DNA of 35,191 nucleotides. Origin: Candidatus Electrothrix gigas. GTDB taxonomy: Bacteria; Desulfobacterota; Desulfobulbia; Desulfobulbales; Desulfobulbaceae. How positions within the stretch are numbered: position 1 is the first letter of the stretch; each line of letters opens with the position of its first letter. The stretch spans positions 1 through 35,191 of the forward strand of contig QYLO01000036.1 in assembly GCA_022766165.1 (NCBI GenBank), given 5' to 3'. Below the pieces are notes generated by a model. That model was not told where the DNA came from. It saw only the letters and a program-made list of their open reading frames with translations, and did not search any database. A program made the position numbers and the translations under genes. Of this stretch, positions 6,511-14,691 are shown piece by piece.

Positions 6511-7930
6511 TGATTCCGCCTCCCACTGTGGCTATTGCTGAAAGGATGATCTCGTACAGACTGTCTGGTAGCCAGACGCAGAGTATGAATGAAGTACAGA
6601 GTAAGGCGTAGGAAGGCAGCACCCGTATCCATTTTTCCTCGACAAGTATTTCCTTGTTGAATGTTCCAAAACTCATCCTCATCACTAGGCGGGAAGCCCC
6701 GGCAAAGATAAAGATCAGGGCAAGAATAAAGATGGTACCTGCCAGAGTGCGTCCCTGCTGGAAAGCCCCCATGATAATCAGCACCTCACTGATAAACACA
6801 CCAAAGGGCGGAAAACCGGAGATCCCGGCAAAGCCGGCAAAAAAGGCGATAAAGGTCTTGGGAAAGAGTTTTGCCATATCACCAGTCTTTTCAACCAACT
6901 TACTGCCGTAGCCCAACAGGATATTGCCTGCGGATAAAAACAGGGAGGATTTGATCAGGGAGTGATGGATAAGGTGCAGCATGGCTCCGTAGGTGGCCAA
7001 ACCGCCGATGCCCACGCCAAAGGCGATAATGCCCATATTTTCAATACTGGAGTAGGCCAGCATTCGCTTATAGCCGGTCTGGTCAAAGATGAAAATCGCT
7101 GCAATGAGCATGGAGAGGAGGCCAAAGCTGATCAGGATATTGCCGGAGAACTCGCCAAGACCTGCCTGATAGAGTAACTGATGACCGCGATACACGCCCA
7201 GAAAGGCACAGTTGAGCAAGGCGCCAGAAAGCAGGGCTGAAGCCGGACTGGGGGCCTCACTGTGCGCATCGGGCAGCCAGGTATGCATGGGGGCCAGTCC
7301 CATCTTGGTGCCGTAGCCAATGATCAGAAAAATAAAACCAGCCTTGAGCCAGGTCGGGTCTAGCTGTTCCGCAATTTGAGCCAAAGAGCTGAAGGTGAGC
7401 GGTACATGGGATCCACTCAGGTCCATAGACAAAACGATGAGAAAGCAGCCGAGCAGAGCCAGGGCAATGCCGACAGAGCAGATCATCACATATTTCCACG
7501 TGGCCTCCAGGGCCTTCTTAGAGCGATGAAGAAAGATCAGCGGCGCACTCATCAGCGTGGTGGCCTCAATGGCGATCCAGAGTACCACCAGATGATCGGC
7601 TAGGGCGACCATGGACATGCTGGAGAGAAAGAGCAGGTTGCAGCCGAGATAGAGCGGCTCACTGGATAACTCCACCTCCTGCATATAGGAACCAGCATAA
7701 ATGGCAATAAAGAAAAAGATAAACGAGGTAACCAGCAGGATGAGCAGGCCCTCTGGAGTTGTAGAAAAATATTTTGATATACAGGGGGGTGCTCCGCCGA
7801 TTGTTACTGTTAGAGTGAGCAGCAGATGGATCAACCCGGTGGCGATCATGATTTTCCGTCCCAACTGAACCGGGAAAAACATGATTACCCCCCCGGCCAG
7901 TAATGGGATAAGAATGGTGAGTTCTAACAT
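6503..7930 (-). CDS. HyfF-like antiporter-type membrane subunit (NuoN/NuoM family)
   Basis: A hydrophobic protein of about 475 aa from the Mrp-antiporter-like family, the proton- or sodium-pumping arm of complex I-like enzymes. The open frame extends upstream to 8074, but I chose the ATG at 7930. It is preceded by AAGGAAT at the proper distance, and the homologous N-terminus begins MLELTILIPLLAGG; the extra residues would overlap the HyfE-like gene. Family hallmarks are the central block YGTKMGLAPMHTWLPDAHSE, 'PSPASALLSGALLN', the 'KRMLAYSSIENMGI' loop, and 'LIHHSLIKSSLFLSAGNI' with helix-breaking His/Lys residues of the ion path. It lies 34 bp after the HyfE-like gene and overlaps the HyfG-like gene. 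Confidence 0.9.
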   Translation of the reverse strand: MLELTILIPLLAGGVIMFFPVQLGRKIMIATGLIHLLLTLTVTIGGAPPCISKYFSTTPEGLLILLVTSFIFFFIAIYAGSYMQEVELSSEPLYLGCNLLFLSSMSMVALADHLVVLWIAIEATTLMSAPLIFLHRSKKALEATWKYVMICSVGIALALLGCFLIVLSMDLSGSHVPLTFSSLAQIAEQLDPTWLKAGFIFLIIGYGTKMGLAPMHTWLPDAHSEAPSPASALLSGALLNCAFLGVYRGHQLLYQAGLGEFSGNILISFGLLSMLIAAIFIFDQTGYKRMLAYSSIENMGIIAFGVGIGGLATYGAMLHLIHHSLIKSSLFLSAGNILLGYGSKLVEKTGDMAKLFPKTFIAFFAGFAGISGFPPFGVFISEVLIIMGAFQQGRTLAGTIFILALIFIFAGASRLVMRMSFGTFNKEILVEEKWIRVLPSYALLCTSFILCVWLPDSLYEIILSAIATVGGGING

Positions 7931-7964
7931 TTTTTTATTCCTTGCGTTATGATGTTCTACCTGT

Positions 7965-8669
7965 TCAGCCCTTGAGGCGATGAAAGAGAGAACGATTGCT
8001 GTCCAGATCATGCAGGCTGTCCAGATCACCAGTATCCATTCCGTCGTAGGTGGAGTTGATGTTATGGAGTACAATACCCATAATCATAATGGCAACCAAG
8101 ATATCCAGCAGGACGCCGAATTCAACCACATACTGGGTATGTGTCTGCTTGGCCAGCGTACTGCCGAGCAGATAAATGCCGTTTTCCATCATGAGATAGC
8201 CGATGACCTGGGTGATGGCCTTTTTACGGCTTATCAACAAAAAAAGTCCAGCGGACAACGTGGTTATAGCTGTAATCAGCAGAAGAACATGTTCATTATT
8301 TAGTATGATTTGGAAAAAACGGTCAGCGATAAAAGTAGACATCAGGATAAAGAAGAGACCGGCAAAGGTGGAGGCATGGTAGCCTATAATCGGCTCAATC
8401 TCTCGACGCATTTTCACCTTTTTCAGGGCCATAAAAAGGAACCAGGGGATCAGGATACCCTTGATGATGAGCATGGCCTGAAAAATCAGCACATTACCGG
8501 CCCCAATCTCACCGTGATGCTCCTGAAAGAGCAGGGTCAGCGGAATCAGAGAAACAATAATTCCCTGAAAAGTCATAATTTTTATTAACGAGACAAGCCG
8601 GTCAGAACCCAAAGACAGGAGGACAGAGAGCAGGGTCAGAGCGAGAAGAGTATTGGTTAGCTGTATCAT
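7965..8669 (-). CDS. HyfE-like membrane subunit (NuoK-related)
   Basis: A 234-aa integral membrane protein with about six to seven hydrophobic helices, the size and profile of HyfE. The second half (ITQVIGYLMMENGIYLLGSTLA) carries the NuoK-like 'GY..MENGIYL' helix with a buried acidic residue, which is conserved in proton-conducting subunits. The ATG overlaps the stop of the preceding HyfC-like gene by 4 bp (ATGA), a classic translational-coupling arrangement. In complex I-like enzymes this subunit links the quinone-site region to the antiporter-like subunits. Confidence 0.88.
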   Translation of the reverse strand: MIQLTNTLLALTLLSVLLSLGSDRLVSLIKIMTFQGIIVSLIPLTLLFQEHHGEIGAGNVLIFQAMLIIKGILIPWFLFMALKKVKMRREIEPIIGYHASTFAGLFFILMSTFIADRFFQIILNNEHVLLLITAITTLSAGLFLLISRKKAITQVIGYLMMENGIYLLGSTLAKQTHTQYVVEFGVLLDILVAIMIMGIVLHNINSTYDGMDTGDLDSLHDLDSNRSLFHRLKG

Positions 8670-9583
8670 TGGGCAAACTCTATAGTGAGAATAATAACAA
8701 AGAACATCAGGGCAAAGGAGTTCAGAATAAATTTAGGCACCAGATTCATCCTGTATCGGGCCGTGATAGACTCGACAACGCCGATGGAGACATAGATGAG
8801 AGTGACCACGACATAAAACAGGATCGTATTGAGCAGGAAGTTGTCAAACCGGGGAAACCAGATGATGGAGGCGATAAAGGAACAGTAAAAAAGCAGTTTG
8901 CTCCAGGCACCCGCTTCAATCATGGCCAGATCTGGGCCGCTGTGATCGAGGATCATGACCTCGTGGATCATAGTCAGCTCCAGATGGGTGGCCGGATCAT
9001 CCACCGGCACTCTGGAGTTCTCGGTCAGCATGACAGTGTACAGGGCCACTGCTGCCAGCAGTATGACGGCTCCGAACTCACCAACAAGGGCTACCGGAGT
9101 TGGGCCAGAGAAAAATCCGGCAAAGCTGAGACTGCCGCTCACCTTGAAAAAGAGGAACAGAATCGTAAAAATCGTGGGTTCGGTAAGACTGGAGAAAAAA
9201 GCCTCACGGGCCGTCCCCATGCCCTCAAAGGGGGAGGCCGTATCCAGCGCAGCCAGAATGGTAAAAAAACGACCCAGCCCTATCAGGTAAAAAAGAACTA
9301 TAACATCGCCCTGAAAGGAAAAGAGTGGCTCTGCTCCGGCAAAGGGAAAAAAGAGCAGGAGCAGTAATGCGGCGGCAGCACTGATCATTGGCCCGATTTT
9401 GAAGATAAAACTGGTGCTGGTGCTGTACACGGAACCCTTTTGCACGAGCTTGAACAGGGTGTAATAGTTGATCAGCAGGGGCGGCCCCTGTCTGCCGCCA
9501 AACCAGGCTTTGACCTTCTGGATCACCGCCGGAAACAGGGGAGCGATCAGCAGGGCGAAACAAAATGAGAATACAGAATCCAT
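8666..9583 (-). CDS. HyfC-like membrane subunit (NuoH family)
   Basis: A protein of about 305 aa with eight or so hydrophobic helices, in the NuoH/HyfC/EchB family that anchors the hydrophilic arm. Motifs visible are WFGGRQGPPLLINYYTLFKLVQKG (amphipathic loop near the quinone site in complex I), 'DTASPFEGMGTAREAF' and the acidic loop 'ENSRVPVDDPATHLELTMIHEVM', all typical. A TTG at 9595 could start the frame, but the ATG at 9583 is preceded by TTGAGGT and is the better start. It ends in a 4-bp overlap with the HyfE-like gene and is separated from the HyfB-like gene by 135 bp containing inverted repeats. Confidence 0.9.
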   Translation of the reverse strand: MDSVFSFCFALLIAPLFPAVIQKVKAWFGGRQGPPLLINYYTLFKLVQKGSVYSTSTSFIFKIGPMISAAAALLLLLFFPFAGAEPLFSFQGDVIVLFYLIGLGRFFTILAALDTASPFEGMGTAREAFFSSLTEPTIFTILFLFFKVSGSLSFAGFFSGPTPVALVGEFGAVILLAAVALYTVMLTENSRVPVDDPATHLELTMIHEVMILDHSGPDLAMIEAGAWSKLLFYCSFIASIIWFPRFDNFLLNTILFYVVVTLIYVSIGVVESITARYRMNLVPKFILNSFALMFFVIILTIEFAQ

Positions 9584-9664
9584 TGAATACCTCAATTTAC
9601 CTTGTTAAAACGTAATATTTTGATACGGAGTTTATCCCCGCTGTTTTTCTTTATGCAGAATGTT

Positions 9665-9724
9665 GTAGAGGCAATGTGTCAATTCGTTAATTCGTTAATT
9701 ACCTCTACTCTGATGATATCAGAG
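9665..9724 (-). promoter_or_regulatory. Intercistronic inverted repeats between HyfB- and HyfC-like genes
   Basis: Two inverted repeats lie at the end of the HyfB-like gene. CTCTGAT/ATCAGAG (9708-9714 and 9718-9724) spans its stop codon. GTAGAGG/CCTCTAC (9665-9671 and 9702-9708) encloses an AT-rich 30-nt loop with AATTCGTT twice. This is the longest gap among the six subunit genes. The structures may mark mRNA processing or attenuation; no T-run is seen. Confidence 0.4.
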
Positions 9725-11680
9725 AAAGAATACCAGCAGAATAATCACTGCCACTATAATATAGGAGATATAGAGCTGAATATTCCCGTGCTGAATCCAA
9801 CGTAATTTATAGACCAAACTGTACAGCGGTCTAACCAAGGCTCGCTCATAATTCATTAAGGCCGTATCCTCAGATTGCATGTGCCAAGTTGCTCTGCGTG
9901 GAAAAATTTGGGTAATACCAGAGTAAAGACGTGTAACCGGGGTCAGCCATTTGAAGAAGTTGACCATATCATCGGCATACGAAGCACCGGTATACTGCAT
10001 CCGAACGGTGGGTTTGGTAAAACCGCAGCCCCAGGTTCCGGCCCACCTGATCCGCTTGTTGAGATAGAGGAACTGGCGGAGCATGACAAGGGCCAAGATA
10101 AGCAGGACAAAAAGCATGGTGGTCTCAGAGATCTGTTGGACAACGGTGAGAAAGGATTGGGCATTATAGCTGGAAACAAAAGAGATGTCCCGAAGACCGG
10201 CAAAGGCGGTATGGATAAAGGGAGCAGGTACTAGGCCGATGAACAGACAGACGCTGGCCAGCAGAATCATGACCCATTGCATAGAAGGCTTGACTTCTTT
10301 GGCCTGTTCTACCTTCTTGGTCCGGGCCGCCCCGAGAAAGGTCAATCCCATAACCTTGGTGAACACGGCAGTTGCCAGCCCGCCGATTACGGCAAGAGAG
10401 ATGATGGCAAAGATGGCCAAAAGAAAGGAGAGACGATGGGTATCAACTCCCTGAAAGGCTCCGTAATAGATCAAAAATTCACTGATAAAGCCAGCAAAGG
10501 GTGGCAGGCCAGAAATTGCAGTCGATCCGACCAGAAAAGTTTTGCCGGTAACAGGCATTTTTTTCAGTAACCCGCCCAGATCTTCTATACTGTTGGTGCC
10601 AGTCTGTTGCTCAATCGCTCCTGCTCCCATAAAGAGCAGCGATTTAAAGACAGAATGATTGAACAGATGGAGTAAGGCCCCGGCAAAGCCAAAAAAGGCC
10701 ATAGCCTGATTTCCTTCGTCCGCACCGAGCATGCCGATGCCTAAGCCGATAAGGATAATACCGATATTCTCCATTGAGCTGTAGGCCAGTAATTCTTTTA
10801 TATTCTGGCGAACAAGAGCGTAGACCACACCGAAGATGCCGGTGAGTATACCGCATATCAGAACCACATTGCCGAATACCGACGTAGGCGCATCCAGTAA
10901 AAGATAAATTCGTAGAATACCGTAGATGCCCATTTTTGCCATCACACCGGACATGATGCCTGGCAGATGACTCGGTGCAGCCGAATAGGTGCTGGGCATC
11001 CAAATATGGAGAGGAAAAAGCCCGGCCTTGGAACCGAAACCTATCAGGGCGAGGATGAAGACCAAGAGCTTTCCGCTGTCCGGCATGGAAGATACAGCGG
11101 AGAAATCAAAGCTGCCTGTATGCCTGTAGATCAAGGCGAATGCAGCAAAGAGGAACATGGCTCCACCCTGCACAAAGATCAAGTAGAGATAGCCCGCTTT
11201 CCTTTTCTCCTCATTCTGATAATCAAACAGCACTAAGAAGAACGAGGCAATGGACATGATCTCCCAGGACAGGGCAAAACTGATCATGTTTGAGGCGGTT
11301 ACCACCAAGGGCATTGAAGCTATCAGTACGGCTGTGAAGAAATAGTTCACAGCAACACGCAGGTTTTTTTTCGAGTCTGTAAAATAATGGAGGCTGTATA
11401 TCAGAGCCAGCGGCGGAATCAGGAAGATCGGGAGCAGAAAGAAGAGAGAAATGCTGTCCGCTGTAAACGAGAGATCAAAGATATGCAGCCAGGCAAAGGT
11501 AGCTGTTGCCACTGGTCCATCGTCCAAAAGATGGGTCAGCGCAAAGTGGAGACCCGCAATACTGCCCAGTGTTGTTGCGCCGACCATGATGCGTTGCATC
11601 AGGACAAAGCGGCTGCTGAGAAAGAGTGCGGCTGTTCCTCCTGCCAATATGATAAAAATCGACACAAAGACCGTGTCCAT
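9719..11680 (-). CDS. HyfB-like antiporter-type membrane subunit (NuoL family)
   Basis: A 653-aa polytopic membrane protein of the NuoL/HyfB/MrpA-like family, the distal ion-pumping subunit. The core contains 'SWEIMSIASFFLVLFDYQ' (conserved Glu of helix 5), 'GFGSKAGLFPLHIWMPSTY' (helix 7-8 Lys and His), 'KELLAYSSMENIGIIL' and 'LFNHSVFKSLLFMGAGAI' (helix 12 region). The C-terminal extension after residue 500 ends in a lone hydrophobic helix (LYISYIIVAVIILLVFFL), as in HyfB. A GGAGG site precedes the ATG. It follows the carbonic-anhydrase-like gene by 122 bp, so it is the first membrane subunit in transcript order. Confidence 0.92.
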   Translation of the reverse strand: MDTVFVSIFIILAGGTAALFLSSRFVLMQRIMVGATTLGSIAGLHFALTHLLDDGPVATATFAWLHIFDLSFTADSISLFFLLPIFLIPPLALIYSLHYFTDSKKNLRVAVNYFFTAVLIASMPLVVTASNMISFALSWEIMSIASFFLVLFDYQNEEKRKAGYLYLIFVQGGAMFLFAAFALIYRHTGSFDFSAVSSMPDSGKLLVFILALIGFGSKAGLFPLHIWMPSTYSAAPSHLPGIMSGVMAKMGIYGILRIYLLLDAPTSVFGNVVLICGILTGIFGVVYALVRQNIKELLAYSSMENIGIILIGLGIGMLGADEGNQAMAFFGFAGALLHLFNHSVFKSLLFMGAGAIEQQTGTNSIEDLGGLLKKMPVTGKTFLVGSTAISGLPPFAGFISEFLIYYGAFQGVDTHRLSFLLAIFAIISLAVIGGLATAVFTKVMGLTFLGAARTKKVEQAKEVKPSMQWVMILLASVCLFIGLVPAPFIHTAFAGLRDISFVSSYNAQSFLTVVQQISETTMLFVLLILALVMLRQFLYLNKRIRWAGTWGCGFTKPTVRMQYTGASYADDMVNFFKWLTPVTRLYSGITQIFPRRATWHMQSEDTALMNYERALVRPLYSLVYKLRWIQHGNIQLYISYIIVAVIILLVFFL

Positions 11681-11756
11681 ATAGTTCCTCCGTAAGTTCA
11701 GTTCTTCAAATTTAGTTCTTCAGATTTTTGTGCAAGGCTGGTGAAAGGCTGTTGGC

Positions 11757-11786
11757 TCAGGGTTCAGGGTTCAGGGTTCAGGGTTC
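11757..11786. repeat. Four tandem TCAGGGT heptamers
   Basis: TCAGGGT is repeated four times (11757-11784) plus a partial unit, in the 122-bp gap between the carbonic-anhydrase-like gene and the HyfB-like gene. Seven-base units in a non-coding gap suggest slippage-prone DNA that could vary in length between strains. Confidence 0.9.
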
Positions 11787-11802
11787 TAAGAGCAGACAGA
11801 TT

Positions 11803-12984
11803 TTATTTCGGCGATTTGATATCAAATCTCGGAGCATCAAGCATCCGCTGGATCTGTGCTTTGAGATCAGCCTGTTCTGGGTTAACGCTGTCCTGTTCGG
11901 CGATCAGGGCGCAGAGGCGTTGCTGCTCCACTGGTTGGATATACTCATCCGGGGTACCGTCTTTGAGCTGAATATGGGCGGCCCAGGGAACAAAGTAGGT
12001 GGTGGCTGGATAGTCCTTATACTCAGAGATGTCGATATTCAAACCAGCAATATAGAGCAGGTTCTTGCCCTTGTACTCTGTACCTCGGCGGATGGATTCC
12101 ACGGTTCGAGCAAACTCCAACTGTATATTAATCTTAGCCGCCCGCAGCGGAGGGTTCCGTGATGTGACAATAATGGGCATGAATTCAATGAGGTTACGCT
12201 CCAGCAGGATAGACTCGTCAGTTTCATGAAATTCCTCCCGAAAGTAGAAGAGATCCTCAGTTAGATAATCGCCAATACTTTCTCCGGTTCCGGTTTTCCA
12301 GATATAACCGGTCTTGTTGATTCGTTTGCGAAAATTTTCTGAAACCTCATAGGTCTGACTGGTGCTGAGTGCGCTGATCGGATGGATATTGCCGTTTTCA
12401 TTGGGTGCGACAATTCGTTCCAAACAGATAACCAACCCGTCCTTGACCGGATGAGAAACAAAATCGATAAAGGAATTTTTCACTGTGATGAGATGGCGTC
12501 CCTGATCGTCTTGATGCAGAAAAATTCTTTCTCTGGCAAACTGATACTGCTCAAGATAAGGGCTGATCACATGGGTTATTTTGCCGCAGGACGGTGAAAT
12601 GCAGGTGCCTTCCATCTTGGGACGGGTACAGGTGCCATAGTTCCCAGTCTTGGGATCATAGCCAACATGACTTGCCTGAACGATCACCGAGTCTTCACCG
12701 TGATTGGCATGGGGACCGTGTCGGTTAATGGCAACAATGCCGCCAACTCTCCCGTGATTGAACGGAAAGGTGCCAAAATGCTTGGTCAGCAGGATGATGG
12801 GCCAGCCCTGATTCTCATCAGAGCAAAAGGCTCTGGAAGGCATGATCATGCCCTTGCGGAATCCAAGGGTCATACAGAGATTGTACAGCTTGGGTACAAA
12901 CTCGGCATAGGAGATGGCAAGCCCGTCCACTTGAAAGGAGGAGAGCTTACGAATCACTGTTGAATGGGCATTGGTAAAAGACAT
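11803..12984 (-). CDS. Putative LCIB-type beta-carbonic anhydrase-like protein
   Basis: A 393-aa soluble protein with no signal peptide, the first gene of the hydrogenase-4-like operon. I do not recognise it with certainty. Two blocks suggest the LCIB/LCIC beta-carbonic anhydrase family. FCSDENQG carries Cys54-x-Asp56, like the zinc Cys and catalytic Asp of beta-CAs (CxDxR). ASHVGYDPKTGNYGT followed by 'CTRPKMEGTCISPSCGK' resembles the LCIB pattern 'H-(I/V)-x...G.v...RPG....C.CGA', giving His106 and Cys133 (or Cys128) as the other zinc ligands. The Arg of the usual Asp-Arg dyad appears to be Asn58, so activity is uncertain. The C-terminal half (about 200-393) has no assignment. Known functions in the family: CO2/bicarbonate interconversion in carbon-concentrating systems. 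Its place beside antiporter-like subunits recalls the DabA/DabB and NDH-1/Cup pairings. Confidence 0.42.
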   Translation of the reverse strand: MSFTNAHSTVIRKLSSFQVDGLAISYAEFVPKLYNLCMTLGFRKGMIMPSRAFCSDENQGWPIILLTKHFGTFPFNHGRVGGIVAINRHGPHANHGEDSVIVQASHVGYDPKTGNYGTCTRPKMEGTCISPSCGKITHVISPYLEQYQFARERIFLHQDDQGRHLITVKNSFIDFVSHPVKDGLVICLERIVAPNENGNIHPISALSTSQTYEVSENFRKRINKTGYIWKTGTGESIGDYLTEDLFYFREEFHETDESILLERNLIEFMPIIVTSRNPPLRAAKINIQLEFARTVESIRRGTEYKGKNLLYIAGLNIDISEYKDYPATTYFVPWAAHIQLKDGTPDEYIQPVEQQRLCALIAEQDSVNPEQADLKAQIQRMLDAPRFDIKSPK

Positions 12985-13323
12985 CGCTATATTTCAGTCA
13001 AGTAAAAGGTTAAAAAGACAGTATAGTCTTACTATAGCACTTCAGGTTTGAGGCAAGATTTGAGGCAAGATAAGACGTGCGCAGTGGAATATAACGGATT
13101 TTGAAAAATTATAAAAGTCCAATCAGGTTGGAAGCTCCCCAGCAAGTAGGCTCTGACAATCGGGTTTTCAGCGTGCAAAAACAAAAAATCTATGGTTGAA
13201 TTGAGGGTACATATCTTGTTGTCCTGACCAAAGTCGGAAGGTGTATTACGTGGTTATTAGATGGTTGCCAGATGGGTATTACATTGGAATTCTATTGAAT
13301 AGAGAGAACACAGGTGACCTTTT
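12985..13323. promoter_or_regulatory. Divergent intergenic region between the Hyf-like operon and waaA
   Basis: About 340 bp separate the two divergent transcription units, so both promoters should lie here. TTTGAGGCAAGA occurs twice in tandem (13047-13058 and 13059-13070). A TATAGT/ACTATA inverted repeat (13022-13036) contains a plausible -10 box for the minus strand (TATAGT or TATACT). These could be an operator and a promoter for the operon, but spacing to a -35 box is not convincing. AGGTGA before the ATG at 13324 is a good ribosome-binding site for waaA. No RNA gene was recognised. Confidence 0.4.
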
Positions 13324-14691
13324 ATGATCCTTGCGATGTATAATGGAGTACTCATGACCCTGGGGGTACTCCTCCTTCCGGTATTTTTTCTTATTATTCT
13401 GAGCCGAAAAAAATATCAAGGACGCACTCTGGAGCGACTGGGCTTTAAGCGCAAAAAAAGACAAGAAGCTCTTTGCAGGGAGGAAGAAAGTTCAAAAAAA
13501 AATGTTCTTTGGATACATGCCCTGTCCGTTGGCGAGGTAACCTCAGCCTTGCCGCTGATCAGGGAATTCAGAAAATTTAGGGAATTGCAAACCAACAGGG
13601 TAGAGCCTGTGATTGTCCTGACTGTGGGAACTGCCAGTGGCAAAAAAACTGCTGAAAAGTTATTCGCTTCCTCTGTGCAGTGTATTCTCTTCAGCCCTTT
13701 TGATTTTCGCTTTGCTGTCCAACGTTATATCAAAGATCTGCAACCAGATATTTTTATTCAGGTGGAAACAGATTTCTGGCCGAACTGGCTTTCCCTGCTC
13801 AGGAAGAACAACGTTCCCACCATGCTGGTCAACGGTCGGATCTCTGAAAAATCTTTTATGGCCTATCAACGTTTTGCCCTGTTTTTTCGGCCCATGTTTT
13901 GCTCCTTTGATCTTCTCGCCATGCAGACGCAAGAGGATTGCCGCAAGATGATCAAGCTTGGTGTGCCAGCAGATCGGGTTATTGCTCTGGGAAATCTCAA
14001 GTATGATATGGAGTATCCGAGCGTCCAAGAAGCAACACATCCTCTGTTTCCTCTTTCGCCTCTTTCTTTTTTGACTGAAAAAGGGAACCAACTGGTCTGG
14101 GTTTGTGGCTCAACCCATCTTGGTGAAGAAAAAATTATTTTTTCAGCAGTTGCCCAGTTTCTTGCAAAAAAGGAGCAGAAGAAGGCTACACAAGAGCTTG
14201 AAGAGCTTGAAGAGCTTGTCCTGGTTCTTGCACCACGGGACATTCACCGAGGACAAGAACTTGTGGCTCTGGCTGGCCGCTTTGGTCTACAAGCAGGGCT
14301 ACGGAGTCGCAATGAAACAGAGGGCAGGGTGCTTATCTTAGACACCTTGGGCGAACTAGCCTCTTGTTATGCTCAGGCTGACCTTGCCTTTGTTGGTGGC
14401 AGTCTGGTTCCGCAGGGGGGGCATAATCCCATAGAGCCAGCCCTCCACGGGATACCGGTTCTCTTTGGCCCGTTTATGGAAGACTTTGCTGAGATTGCCC
14501 ATGATCTTCTGGACTGTGCAGGAGGAAAAACAGTAACCGCAGATTCTCTGGCTACCACATTGGCTTCTCTTCTTGTTGATCAGCAGACTCGAACTTTGAT
14601 GGGACAGGCTGCCCATGCCCTGGTACAACGCCATCGTGGTGGGGTGCAGCGACATGTTGAGGCTATAAAGGGTTTGTTGACTAATGCGTGA
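13324..14691 (+). CDS. waaA: 3-deoxy-D-manno-octulosonic acid (Kdo) transferase
   Basis: A 455-aa inner-membrane-associated glycosyltransferase that adds Kdo from CMP-Kdo to lipid IVA in lipopolysaccharide synthesis. The N-terminal anchor helix spans residues about 10-27. WIHALSVGEVTSALPL holds the catalytic Glu of the family. 'QVETDFWPNWLSLL', 'LVNGRISEKSF', 'ALGNLKYDM' and 'FVGGSLVPQGGHNPIEPA' are the standard KdtA blocks; the last binds the sugar nucleotide. A short repeat encodes ELEELEEL near residue 295. The gene overlaps comEC by 8 bp, so the two are translationally coupled. It shows that the organism has an LPS outer membrane. Confidence 0.95.
   Translation: MILAMYNGVLMTLGVLLLPVFFLIILSRKKYQGRTLERLGFKRKKRQEALCREEESSKKNVLWIHALSVGEVTSALPLIREFRKFRELQTNRVEPVIVLTVGTASGKKTAEKLFASSVQCILFSPFDFRFAVQRYIKDLQPDIFIQVETDFWPNWLSLLRKNNVPTMLVNGRISEKSFMAYQRFALFFRPMFCSFDLLAMQTQEDCRKMIKLGVPADRVIALGNLKYDMEYPSVQEATHPLFPLSPLSFLTEKGNQLVWVCGSTHLGEEKIIFSAVAQFLAKKEQKKATQELEELEELVLVLAPRDIHRGQELVALAGRFGLQAGLRSRNETEGRVLILDTLGELASCYAQADLAFVGGSLVPQGGHNPIEPALHGIPVLFGPFMEDFAEIAHDLLDCAGGKTVTADSLATTLASLLVDQQTRTLMGQAAHALVQRHRGGVQRHVEAIKGLLTNA

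Noticed and set aside
7930..8074. Longer start of the HyfF-like gene
   Set aside because: The extension overlaps the HyfE-like gene, has no homology, and the ATG at 7930 has a proper ribosome-binding site.
4193..11680. Functional formate hydrogenlyase or hydrogenase-4
   Set aside because: NiFe cysteines are absent in the large subunit, and no formate dehydrogenase or maturation genes are seen in the window.
11757..11786. Telomere-like sequence
   Set aside because: It is only four units inside an operon in what appears to be ordinary chromosomal DNA.
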